Shown piece after piece: positions 31,899-40,287 of a DNA stretch of 64,000 nt. Each line of letters starts with the position of its first letter. Positions within the stretch are counted from its first letter, which is position 1. The position numbers and the translations under genes were made by a program. Origin of the DNA: Rhodopseudomonas sp. (lineage in GTDB: Bacteria; Pseudomonadota; Alphaproteobacteria; Rhizobiales; Xanthobacteraceae); contig NZ_JACABA010000002.1 in the NCBI RefSeq assembly GCF_013377015.1, positions 897,691 to 961,690 of the forward strand, written 5' to 3'. A model generated the notes under the pieces. The model was given only the letters and a program-made list of their open reading frames with translations, had not been told where the DNA came from and did not search any database.

Positions 31899-34423
31899 CA
31901 CGCCACCCGAAGCGCGGCGCCGGCCGCGCGGTCCTGATCGGATGCCTTCCTCAATTCCTCCGCCGCGAGCGCGAGCATGGACTGCATCCAGACGTCGTAC
32001 ATCGGCTCGCGCGAACACGCCGGAAACGCCGGATGAATGATCGGCGCCGACGGAGCAGAGGACGGCATCACATCTTGCTCGATCTCGTCGATCGGCCCTG
32101 CGGAAGCGAGCGCCGGCGCCGCCACGTTCGCTGGTTCGACACGTGTTTCGACGACCGCGATCGGCGGGGCCGCTCTTCCGCGTTGCCAATACAGCAATGC
32201 CCGCACTGGGCCTTCGAAACCCCACAAGATGAACTGCAGCGTGGCTTGCAGGAATGTCATGCGGTCGCGCCGACTGGCGAGAAACCGGGTCATCGCGTCG
32301 CCGTCGCCATACATCAGTTCGGCAAGACCGAGATATTGTTCGGTTTGCAGTTGATCGAAGCTCAGCGCGCGGCCATTTGCATCGTTCTCTCCGTTAGGCT
32401 GCACCAGCCGCACCGCAATGGGAGCCGGTGACGGCCGTCCGTCGAGCGCCACCACGGTCAGACTGCCGACCGAGCCGGCCGCCGCGGCCTGATCCAAGGC
32501 TTCGGTCTCGGAGGTCCTGATCAAGCAGCCGCTTGCCGACACATTGTGAATGGCGACATCGATTGCACGATCCGCAAACGACAGCGTCCCTGTTCGGTCG
32601 ATATCGAGACGCGAACTGCAATCGGCCTGGCCGCGCTCGGCAACCACGCCAAGTGCCACGCCCGCCACCAGCAGATTTGTTGCGGACCACAGCCCGACCA
32701 CCAGCATCAGGTTGGTTGTGCCCGCCTCGAACGCGTACCTGTAGGCGGCAGTGGCCACCCCGCTTGCCAGCAACAGAAACGCCGCCACGAAAGGAAGAGC
32801 AAGCGCCGAAAGATGATCGCGATCGAGTGACAGGCCCTTCGCCGTGACGTTGAACGTCGGCTTGCGCGGAGACATCACAACGGAAACGATCGCACCCAGC
32901 AGGTACATGCCCTGAACATATTCGTATAGTTCCGACATCCAGGGCCAGCGGACGCGACCGAACAGATAGCTCTGAAACATCACATTCACCACCATGTAGC
33001 TGGCGGTATAGGCGACGGTCTCGTCGATGCTCGAACTGAAGATCCTGACGTCGAAGAAGATGTGCAGCAACGGTGCGAACATGAAGATCAGCCGCGGCAG
33101 CGGGAACATCCAGAACATCATGCTTGACAGATAGGCGAGCCGCTGAATCGGCGCGAGCCCGCGCTTGAGCGCCGGATTCTTCAGCAGCATGATCTGGAAC
33201 ATGCCCTGACACCATCGCGAACGCTGACCGATGAATGATTCGAAGGTCTCGGGCTGCAATCCGGCGATCAGCGGTTTATCGACATAGAGGCTGGTCCAGC
33301 CCTTGGCGTGAAGCTCGAAGGCGGTCTCGCAGTCTTCGGTGATCGTAACGCCGGAAAAGCCGCCGGCTTCCAGCAGCGCCGCGCGGCGCAGCAGCGCGGC
33401 GGAGCCGCAAAAGAACGAGCCGTTCCACTTGTCGAGCCCGCGCTGCGTGATCGAATAGAACATTTCGTTCTCTGACGGCATCCGATCGAAGGTCTGCAGG
33501 TTCCTTTCGATCGGGTCGGGATTCAGGAAAACGTGCGGGGTCTGGACCAAAAACAACCGCGGATCTTCGGCGAAATATCCGATCGTCTCCCGCAGAAAGG
33601 ACCGGAACGGCACGTGATCGGCATCGAACACCACGACGATTTCGCCCTTGGAGGCGTTGAGGCCGGCGTTGAGATTTCCTGCCTTCGCATGCTCGTTGCG
33701 TTCGCGGGTCAGATAGCTCACCCCGAGTCGCTCACACATCGCCTTCAGCGCGATCCGTCGCTGCAGCGCCAGCGCTGCCTTGGCACGGTCGCTATCGTTG
33801 CATTTCTGATTGGTGCCGCCGTCATCAAGTAACCAGACCGTCAATTTGTCGCGCGGATAGTCCAGCGAAACGGCCGCACTCAGGGTGGCGGCCAGAATAC
33901 TGTGATCCTCGTTGTAGCTCGGAACGAACACGTCGACACTCGGCAGGGATTCGTCCGACTGAACCGTTGCAGCCTTGCGAACCAGGGGATCGGCGTTGAT
34001 CACCAGATTGATCGCAAGAAACCCGACGCAATAGAGTTCGGCTGCGAACAGGATGATCCCGAACACAAAGCTCAAAGGCTCGTCGATCGACGGCAGCGTA
34101 GAGCTGGCTCGCCAATACACGTATCGCAGCACGACCAGGCTTCCGGTGGCGAGGAAGGCGGTTCGTGCCAGCGCGCCAGACGCGAAGCGCCAGATCGCGG
34201 CCATCACGACAATGGCGAAAATCGCCAGGGTGGATTGCGCCGAGACGCTGATCGGTTGGGCGACGAACGCGACCATCATTGCCAGCGCCGCTGCCCATCC
34301 CGCCGATCTTGCGATCGCGGCAACGGCGTAGCGCCGCTGTGCCGGCGGCGCGGTTTTGCCGTTCGAGCTCTCTTGATTGATGCGAGGCGGCATGTTCGGG
34401 AGATTTCTGTTGCTGACGCTCAA
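31898..34423 (-). CDS. bcsA: Cellulose synthase catalytic subunit
   Basis: 841 aa inner-membrane GT2 glycosyltransferase polymerising UDP-glucose. Helices at both sides of the GT-A domain; motifs VWLLDDGGTNQKCND, VVFDADHVPFRSF, GVTITEDCETAFEL and QRSRWCQGMF are the four canonical catalytic motifs and are intact. After the membrane part comes a PilZ region: NVSASGCLIR fits the [DN]xSxxG motif, but the expected RxxxR just before reads DCSSR (Asp601...Arg605), so the first c-di-GMP-binding Arg is missing. The C-terminal ~90 residues are variable. Start ATG at 34423 overlaps the bcsS stop in ATGA. Confidence 0.95.
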   Translation of the reverse strand: MSVSNRNLPNMPPRINQESSNGKTAPPAQRRYAVAAIARSAGWAAALAMMVAFVAQPISVSAQSTLAIFAIVVMAAIWRFASGALARTAFLATGSLVVLRYVYWRASSTLPSIDEPLSFVFGIILFAAELYCVGFLAINLVINADPLVRKAATVQSDESLPSVDVFVPSYNEDHSILAATLSAAVSLDYPRDKLTVWLLDDGGTNQKCNDSDRAKAALALQRRIALKAMCERLGVSYLTRERNEHAKAGNLNAGLNASKGEIVVVFDADHVPFRSFLRETIGYFAEDPRLFLVQTPHVFLNPDPIERNLQTFDRMPSENEMFYSITQRGLDKWNGSFFCGSAALLRRAALLEAGGFSGVTITEDCETAFELHAKGWTSLYVDKPLIAGLQPETFESFIGQRSRWCQGMFQIMLLKNPALKRGLAPIQRLAYLSSMMFWMFPLPRLIFMFAPLLHIFFDVRIFSSSIDETVAYTASYMVVNVMFQSYLFGRVRWPWMSELYEYVQGMYLLGAIVSVVMSPRKPTFNVTAKGLSLDRDHLSALALPFVAAFLLLASGVATAAYRYAFEAGTTNLMLVVGLWSATNLLVAGVALGVVAERGQADCSSRLDIDRTGTLSFADRAIDVAIHNVSASGCLIRTSETEALDQAAAAGSVGSLTVVALDGRPSPAPIAVRLVQPNGENDANGRALSFDQLQTEQYLGLAELMYGDGDAMTRFLASRRDRMTFLQATLQFILWGFEGPVRALLYWQRGRAAPPIAVVETRVEPANVAAPALASAGPIDEIEQDVMPSSAPSAPIIHPAFPACSREPMYDVWMQSMLALAAEELRKASDQDRAAGAALRVA

Positions 34424-35202
34424 TAGGCGGCGCGAATGTCGAGCGATCCGTAGGCGCCACCGCTACCGGACTTGTCGATCTGGTAACCGGCCGACACGCC
34501 GAATTGCAGCCCGCCGAGTTGAAGACCCGTGACATGCCCGCCGATCCGCCACTGCCGATAGAAATCGTCGCCGAGCGCGGCCAGTTCCGGGCCGACATAG
34601 ACCGGCCCAAGCGCCGCCAAGCCCAATTTCACCCTGCCATAATAGGCGTTATAGATCGTCGAATAGGAGCCATAGGCAAACAGCATCAGTCTGTCGGATG
34701 GCGAGGCGTAATACTCCACCGCCGTCTTAAGACCCTGGCGCACCCCCGCACTTGGACCTCCGACCTCGGAGCCTGAAAACCGCCAATCGCGGACGTCAAC
34801 GCCGCCATACACCGACAGCGCCGAGCGTGGCGCTATCCACTGATAACCACCCAACACCGCAACTCCAGCTTGGTCGCCCCTGATCCGTTCGCCGGTCGTC
34901 GATGAATCGTATTTGTAGGTCCCGGCGAGCGTCTCGATTCGCAGCCGCGTCCCACTCACATTCAGCGACTGGTCCAGGGCAACGGTACCGGTAACGGAGG
35001 CAAATTCGGCCCCCGTCGAAGTTGCGGTCGCCGATGAGTCGACAGCGACGATCCAGTCCTTCGACGGCTTCGGCTCGGAGGCGCCGGTGTACCAATCGGC
35101 CGCCTTCGCTTGCATCGACCCGCCGATTTGAACAAGCGCGGCGATCACGGCGACCCGATTGAACAGCGTTCCAAGCTTTCTAACTAAGCAGATGCCAAAC
35201 AC
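34420..35202 (-). CDS. bcsS: Cellulose biosynthesis protein BcsS (predicted outer-membrane barrel)
   Basis: 260 aa, first gene of the cellulose operon. A signal peptide (LFNRVAVIAALVQIGGSM, cut before ADWYTG) is followed by alternating beta strands rich in Gly and aromatics, for example GVAVLGGYQWIAPRSALSVY, RLMLFAYGSYSTIYNAYYGR and GPVYVGPELAALGDDFYRQW, ending in an aromatic residue (RAAY), as outer-membrane barrels do. The pattern fits BcsS of rhizobial operons and could supply the exit pore missing from the TPR protein. The GTG at 35202 has GGGAG seven bp upstream; the frame opens at 35226. Confidence 0.78.
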   Translation of the reverse strand: MFGICLVRKLGTLFNRVAVIAALVQIGGSMQAKAADWYTGASEPKPSKDWIVAVDSSATATSTGAEFASVTGTVALDQSLNVSGTRLRIETLAGTYKYDSSTTGERIRGDQAGVAVLGGYQWIAPRSALSVYGGVDVRDWRFSGSEVGGPSAGVRQGLKTAVEYYASPSDRLMLFAYGSYSTIYNAYYGRVKLGLAALGPVYVGPELAALGDDFYRQWRIGGHVTGLQLGGLQFGVSAGYQIDKSGSGGAYGSLDIRAAY

Positions 35203-35602
35203 AACATGCTCCCAACACACAACCACAGCAGAAAAGCGGCGGTTCTGGACCTCACCTCGACCGGTGAACTCAGAAGTGCATCAGGCATTTGCGAAGTAAA
35301 CGAAGCCTTGACCGCCCGGCGACGGCCCAAATTCCGAATGGACTAGATCGACTGGTCGGGGTCGGTCCGCGAATTGGTCGTTCAAGCGTCGCGGCAGATC
35401 TCTTGACCTCAGCGCACAACAATTTCTCTGAGGGATCATCCAGCGTACTGATCGACCTAGACCGAGCGACCTAGCAGGCGGGACTTAGTACTTAATACTT
35501 GATCAATCATGCCGTCGAACAATTCAGCTAATTTGCCGACAAACCGAATCGATGCTCTCGCGGCGGCCCAACTCCGGCACCGCGGCGGTTAGCGATGATC
35601 GA
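35203..35602. other. Promoter region of the bcs operon
   Basis: About 400 bp without a gene, between the hybrid kinase stop and bcsS. It must carry the bcs promoter. AT-rich CTTAGTACTTAATACTTGAT at 35482-35501 is the most promoter-like part, but no confident -35/-10 pair, riboswitch or operator could be assigned. Confidence 0.35.
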
Positions 35603-37348
35603 CTAACCGGATAGTTCACTCTCGGTCGGATTTCGTATCTTTGCGGAGGATGACAGGGGTGAGCGCGACGATGGTGGCGCGAGGGCTGTTGTAAGACCTG
35701 GCGAGCACCACTTTGCCAGCTTGGCGTGGAGCGTCTCGCGCTTGAACGGCTTGCCGATATGATCATTCATTCCGGCTGCGAGAAACCGATCGACTTCGCT
35801 TGGAATCACATGGGCCGTCATCGCAACAATCGGCGTATTCGCACCGTTGTGTTCAAGCTCGCGGATGCGGAGGGTCGCCGTCACGCCATCCAAGCCGGGC
35901 ATCTGGATGTCCATGAAGATGACGTCATAGTGGCTCGTCTGCACCGACGCGATCGCCGAGACGCCGTCGGCCACCATGTCGACCTCGTAGCCGGCCGCCG
36001 CCATCATGGCCTGCGCGATCTCGCCGTTCATTTCAATGTCCTCGACAAGAAGTACGCGCTTGCCCTTCGAAACCGGTTCGGCCTCTGCCACTTCCTGCAC
36101 CGAGGAACGCACTGCCGTCGGCAATTCCAATACGATCGAGAACGTGGATCCCTTGCCTTCGGCAGATTCGAAGCTGATGGTGCCGCCCATCCGCTCGACG
36201 AGTTGCTTGGAGATCGCGAGCCCGAGCCCGGCCCCACCGAATTTTCGTCGGACAGAGGTATCGATCTGCGAGAAGCGTTGGAACAGCTTGCCGCGCTGAG
36301 CCTCGGGGATGCCGATGCCGGTATCGCTGACATCGAATCGCAGAAGCTGCCCGCCGCCTGCCGCCGACAGCGTCACGGAAATCCCGACCGAACCCGCGGC
36401 CGTGAACTTGACGGCGTTGTTGAGCAGGTTCAGCAAAATCTGCCGCAGCCGGGCCTCGTCGCCCCAGACCAATGGCGCGATGCGAGGGTCGATCGACGTG
36501 ACCAGACGCAATCCCTTGGCCAGGATCAACGGTTCGACGATCTCCAGCGCCGATCCGATCAGCGACGTGACAGAAAATTCGCCATTGTCGATGACAACAC
36601 CACCGGATTCGATTTCCGAAAAATCCAGGATGTCGTTGACCACACTCAGAAGCGCATTGCCGGCCGAGCGGATCTTCCCGACACGCTGGCGATGTCGGCT
36701 CTCGAGGCTTTCGTCGCACAACAGCAGATCCGTGTATCCTAGGATGCCGTTCAGCGGCGTGCGCACCTCGTGGCTCATGGAAGCCAGGAATTCCGACTTC
36801 GCCACCGTGGCGGCTTCGGCCGCGACCTTTGCCGACAAAAGTTCGGCCGCGCGATTCTGGCGTTCGGTCACGTCGCGCATGACCGTCCCGATCACGCCCC
36901 TGAACTTCTCCGCGAGTTCGCCGAATTCGCGCTCGCATTCCGACAAACTGGCTTGAACCTGCCGCAGTTCGGTGACGTCCTTGCATGTGTAGAGCATACC
37001 GCCATTGAACGGCGCCGCCGCAATGTTGAGGACGATTCCGTCGGGTCGCTGATATTCGTAACGGCCGTCTTCTGCAGATGCCGAGGGCGGAATGCTCTGC
37101 GCCGCCTCATTGGGCGCGTTCGCAGCCTGAACATCACGATACCGGGCCATCAGCTCCGAGATCAGCGGTCGCGAAAGGACCTGCTGCGGCGATAGACCAA
37201 GAAGTTCGATGGCGCTCCGATTGCAGAACGCCACGCGGCCGTGATGGTCCACGACGATCAAGCCGTCCTGCGCATGGTTCAGCGCGGCCAGCAGCAATTC
37301 CGCCGGCGCGCTGCGCATCTGGCCATTTCCGGCGAGGCCATCCTTCAT
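35603..37348 (-). CDS. Hybrid sensor histidine kinase (PAS-HisKA-HATPase-REC)
   Basis: 581 aa, no membrane helix, so cytoplasmic sensing. Order: PAS near residues 15-125 (AQDGLIVVDHHGRVAFCNRS), a coiled coil, HisKA with phospho-His193 in EFLASMSHEVRTPLNGILGY, HATPase (LLNLLNNAVKFTAAGS, DVSDTGIGIPEAQRG, FGGAGLGLAISKQLV), and a C-terminal receiver (RVLLVEDIEMNGEIAQAMM, Asp in VIFMDIQMPGLDGVTA, Lys in HIGKPFKRETLHAKL). It needs a phosphotransfer protein, and a free HPt gene ends 9 bp upstream. ATG at 37348 has AGGTG upstream; a GTG at 37357 is possible. Confidence 0.9.
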   Translation of the reverse strand: MKDGLAGNGQMRSAPAELLLAALNHAQDGLIVVDHHGRVAFCNRSAIELLGLSPQQVLSRPLISELMARYRDVQAANAPNEAAQSIPPSASAEDGRYEYQRPDGIVLNIAAAPFNGGMLYTCKDVTELRQVQASLSECEREFGELAEKFRGVIGTVMRDVTERQNRAAELLSAKVAAEAATVAKSEFLASMSHEVRTPLNGILGYTDLLLCDESLESRHRQRVGKIRSAGNALLSVVNDILDFSEIESGGVVIDNGEFSVTSLIGSALEIVEPLILAKGLRLVTSIDPRIAPLVWGDEARLRQILLNLLNNAVKFTAAGSVGISVTLSAAGGGQLLRFDVSDTGIGIPEAQRGKLFQRFSQIDTSVRRKFGGAGLGLAISKQLVERMGGTISFESAEGKGSTFSIVLELPTAVRSSVQEVAEAEPVSKGKRVLLVEDIEMNGEIAQAMMAAAGYEVDMVADGVSAIASVQTSHYDVIFMDIQMPGLDGVTATLRIRELEHNGANTPIVAMTAHVIPSEVDRFLAAGMNDHIGKPFKRETLHAKLAKWCSPGLTTALAPPSSRSPLSSSAKIRNPTESELSG

Positions 37349-37357
37349 CAAAATCAC

Positions 37358-37693
37358 CTATCTGGTTTTGTCCATCGGGTCATACGCCAGTTCATCGAGC
37401 AGCACCGCAATCTGCGCCAACACCTCGCCCTGCAGTTCAACGACGACCGCGACGGCATCGGACAGTTCGACATTGTTGCGGGGCGCGTTTTCCAGTTTCC
37501 GCGCCGCATCCGACAGGTTGTGGAAACCGAGCATGCCGGCCTGGGATATGGTCCTGTGGGCGCGATCACGCAGTTCGACCGTGTCATCACCTATCGTGAG
37601 AGGTGCTTCCAGCTCCGATCGGAAGCGGGCCAACAGGGCAACTACCCGCTCTGCTCCCAACATCGATCTCAGTTCGCCAATTTCCTGGTTCAT
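37358..37693 (-). CDS. Free-standing HPt phosphotransfer protein
   Basis: 111 aa, a four-helix HPt domain. Phospho-His46 lies in ELRDRAHRTISQAGMLGFHN, which keeps the family spacing His...Gly...LGF; the helix before (RVVALLARFRSELEAPL) and after (LSDAARKLENAPRNNV) fit. It stands directly before the hybrid kinase, on the same strand, and 107 bp after the LuxR-type regulator, so it is the likely intermediate between the two. Confidence 0.82.
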   Translation of the reverse strand: MNQEIGELRSMLGAERVVALLARFRSELEAPLTIGDDTVELRDRAHRTISQAGMLGFHNLSDAARKLENAPRNNVELSDAVAVVVELQGEVLAQIAVLLDELAYDPMDKTR

Positions 37694-37800
37694 CGCGCAC
37701 CCATGCTGGCGTTTGATCGCATCGGCCCGGCCTCACCCGATCGCACCACCGGATCTGGCGCCGTGGACACCACAGCCATCGACCGGCAACCGACCGACCA

Positions 37801-38475
37801 TCAGGACACCGGATCCAGCATCCGCGCACCCATTGCGGCAGCCGCCGACCTGTTCTGCACCTTCAGGCTGCGAAACAGCGCCGCAACGTGAATCTTCACC
37901 GTGCCCTCGCCCAGATTGAGCGCCTTGGCGATTTCCTTGTTGGCGTGTCCCTTGACCAGCAGCTTCAACACGTCAAGCTGCCGGGAGGTCAGCGACCTGA
38001 TCAGATCCGCTCCTGGCCTGACCTGAGGCTGCTCAAGTGTGGCGTCGATCTTGACCGGCTCGGCCCCAACCTCGGCAAGAAATGCCGGGACAAAGATCGC
38101 TCCGCCCAATACGCTTTCCAGCGCGCGCGCAAGTTCTACGGGACCCAGATTTTTAGGCACATAGCCATGAACGCCGGCATCGAGCGACATCATGACGTCG
38201 CGACGCGCGTTCGATCCGGAAACAACGATCAGCTTTGTCGCAGGGGCGCATTCGCGAACCGCGCAAAGATTGGCCGCGCTGGTGATGCCAGGCATCGATA
38301 GGTCGAACAACGCGAGGGTCAGCGACGGATCGTTGCCGAGCTGCTCCATCGCGTCATCGAACGACCCGACCTCGATCACTCTGGAAAAGGCCAGTTGCCG
38401 GGTCAGGATGCCGTTCAAGGCCATTCGAAAGAACTCGTCGTCATCGGCGACGAGTGCGTGTGTTCGTAGGGTCAT
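37801..38475 (-). CDS. LuxR/NarL-family response regulator
   Basis: 224 aa. Receiver (ALVADDDEFFRMALNGIL, phospho-Asp58 in LALFDLSMPGITSA, Lys in GYVPKNLGPVELARAL), a linker, and a C-terminal LuxR helix-turn-helix (LTSRQLDVLKLLVKGHANKE, then IAKALNLGEGTVKIHVAALF). It is the only protein in this cluster with a DNA-binding domain and so the candidate end of the phosphorelay. The ATG at 38475 starts directly at the receiver; upstream in-frame sequence has no fold signal. Confidence 0.9.
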   Translation of the reverse strand: MTLRTHALVADDDEFFRMALNGILTRQLAFSRVIEVGSFDDAMEQLGNDPSLTLALFDLSMPGITSAANLCAVRECAPATKLIVVSGSNARRDVMMSLDAGVHGYVPKNLGPVELARALESVLGGAIFVPAFLAEVGAEPVKIDATLEQPQVRPGADLIRSLTSRQLDVLKLLVKGHANKEIAKALNLGEGTVKIHVAALFRSLKVQNRSAAAAMGARMLDPVS

Positions 38476-38572
38476 CGATCGGCTCTGGTCATGATAGGGC
38501 CCGGCATTTGTTCGCGTCTGATATCGGCTATCTGGTGGGAATCTCGGCCGCAGGCTCACGAGCTGGTGAAAA

Positions 38573-39160
38573 TTATGCTCTGTAGTTGATGAGTTGGGCA
38601 CTCTTTGACGTGGCGGTCGCGCTGGAATTGCCGCGCGCGCCATAGCCCGAAGCCGTCGATTGGGCGTCTTGGAGCAATTTGAGAAAATCGTTCAGAATGC
38701 TGCCCACATCTTCCGACGATGCGCTCGCTGTGCGGCCGGCGCTGGTCGCGGGGCTGGCCGCCGCAGATCCGGCGGCGGACGGCGAAGCGTCGGCTGGCTT
38801 CGTCGCCGGTGCTTCAGTACCATCGCCCTGCACGCCGCCGTGACCGGCCGCTTCCGCCTCGAACGCGATCGAGAACACATTCTGCAGCTTGATGGCCTGA
38901 TCGCTGGTCAGTCGTCCGTTGCTCACTTCGTTCTTGATGAGGGCGTCTATTTTCGCCTTCAGATCGTCGGGCGACGCCGAATTGCTGCTCGTCTCGTCGG
39001 CTCGAACCGCGCCAGGCGATGCATCAGACTTGGCGGCCGCCGTTGGCGCGATCTGGACACTTGAATTGGGGGTTTCGGCGGAGCCGTTCTTGGACAGGTC
39101 CGACTGCAAGAGCTGTAACGCAGTCGAATACCCGTTCGTCCCCAGCGATATTGCGCCCAT
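38573..39160 (-). CDS. Hypothetical Ala/Ser/Thr-rich protein
   Basis: 195 aa, no signal peptide or membrane helix seen. It has an N-terminal motif ISLGTNGYSTALQLLQSDLS, one short ordered region (LKAKIDALIKNEVSNGRLTS then DQAIKLQNVFSIAFEAE) and long low-complexity Ala/Ser/Thr/Pro tracts; the C-terminus has SILNDFLKLLQDAQSTASGY. The LTSDQA helix pair recurs in uncharacterised rhizobial proteins (recalled). Function unknown. GGAG upstream favours the ATG at 39160 over 39166. Same strand as the signalling genes, 97 bp from the LuxR gene. Confidence 0.6.
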   Translation of the reverse strand: MGAISLGTNGYSTALQLLQSDLSKNGSAETPNSSVQIAPTAAAKSDASPGAVRADETSSNSASPDDLKAKIDALIKNEVSNGRLTSDQAIKLQNVFSIAFEAEAAGHGGVQGDGTEAPATKPADASPSAAGSAAASPATSAGRTASASSEDVGSILNDFLKLLQDAQSTASGYGARGNSSATATSKSAQLINYRA

Positions 39161-39585
39161 CGACATCTCCAGATCGTCGCCAGTCTCACCTTTAATTATG
39201 ATCTCGTGGTTAATAAAGGCGTGCTATCGGCATCGAATTTGGAAAACGGAGATGTTTGCCCGATCGGACGTCATCGACGCGGCAACAAGTCCCAGCAGGT
39301 GCTGCGCTGATCGCTTCTTTCTGTAAGAGACATCCGCAGCCGAAACATTCTGCAACGAACAACCCGACTTCAGCGACGACGAATGGAGCGCTGAGCGGGA
39401 AGGCATCGACTGTGAATTACGGTCAACCCCGTCCGGTGGGGTATCTGGGCGGTCGCGTAGCCGGTCGCGAGCGTGTCCACCAAAAGCGCCGGAGCGAGCG
39501 AACGGCGGTCATCGATGATTTCACAATGGACAAAACGCCCTTTTCGGGAGATTTCCATGCGATGGCGCGAGGCGTCGGCAATGGA
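39161..39585. other. Gene-poor stretch, nothing recognised
   Basis: About 425 bp between the Ala/Ser-rich gene and the GGDEF pseudogene. It must carry the promoter for 38573-39160 (AT-rich TTTAATTATGATC at 39191-39203). Open frames here do not resemble proteins. Confidence 0.3.
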
Positions 39586-40141
39586 TCAAGCAGCATGGCT
39601 TTGATTCGTCGTACCAAAGCACTCGATGCGGTCTCGTCCCAGAGACTTAGCCCGATAGAGGCCGATATCCGCCTGACGAAGCAAGGCATAGATGTCATCG
39701 TCCGGAGCCGAACTGGCCACGACACCACCACTGACCGTGCAATTGACCGGCGACCCGTCCACAATTGCGCCAGCCTCGGCCACGGCCTTGCGAACCCGTT
39801 CGGCCAGTGCATAGCCGGCTTCAATGCCCGAACCCGGCATGATCGCTGCGAACTTCTCACCACCGATGCGACCGATTAAATCGCCAGGCCGGAGAATCCT
39901 TCCACAGACTTCGGCGAAGACCTGCAGTACTCGATCGCCGGTCGCGTGACCGCCAGTGTCGTTGATGGCCTTGAAGTGATCCAGGTCGAAAGCCACGAGG
40001 GCAACCGGAGTACCGTTGCGTCGGGAGCGGGCCAAGACACGTTCGGGCTTTGAGAAAGAAGCCGCGACGATTGGCAAGACCGGTCAGGGCGTCGGTGTGA
40101 GATGTCGCCAGCAGTCGGCCTTCACTCCGCTCCTTCATCAT
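39586..40141 (-). pseudogene. GGDEF-domain (diguanylate cyclase-like) protein, frameshifted and degenerate
   Basis: An upstream piece (SHTDALTGLANRRGFF) and a downstream piece (SKPERVLARSRRNGTPVALV, AFDLDHFKAINDTGGHATGD, ADIGLYRAKSLGRDRIE) form one GGDEF domain broken by a frameshift near 40050-40060. The signature reads IGRIGGEKFAAIMPG, with Lys (codon 39853-39855) where the family has Glu (GG[DE]EF), so activity is doubtful even if the frame were restored. No sensory N-terminal part is preserved; upstream sequence belongs to another broken gene on the other strand. Confidence 0.78.
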
Positions 40142-40158
40142 GTCGATCGGACCGTGCG

Positions 40159-40287
40159 GAATTGACCGCGAGCCAGATCACGGATCAAGCTGCTGCCCGT
40201 GCTGCACAGCTTAAGGCTGATCTTCGCCTCACTTCGGAGCAGGAAAGGAACTGGTCAGGTTTTCAGTCTTCTATTGTCGATGTTTGG
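40159..40287 (+). pseudogene. Fragment of an LTXXQ/Spy-CpxP-like protein
   Basis: Reads ELTASQITDQAAARAAQLKA then DLRLTSEQERNWSGFQ, the repeat pattern (leucine-threonine-x-x-glutamine) of periplasmic LTXXQ proteins. There is no start, signal peptide or continuation in frame on either side, so it is a remnant of a lost gene. It abuts the broken GGDEF gene. Confidence 0.55.

Noticed and set aside
32560-32640. RxxxR elsewhere in the BcsA C-terminus (RLDIDR)
   Set aside because: That pair is spaced by four residues and lies after the expected position, so it does not meet the PilZ motif.
39256-39879. Plus-strand open frame of 207 codons
   Set aside because: It runs across the GGDEF pseudogene, and its product has no protein-like features.
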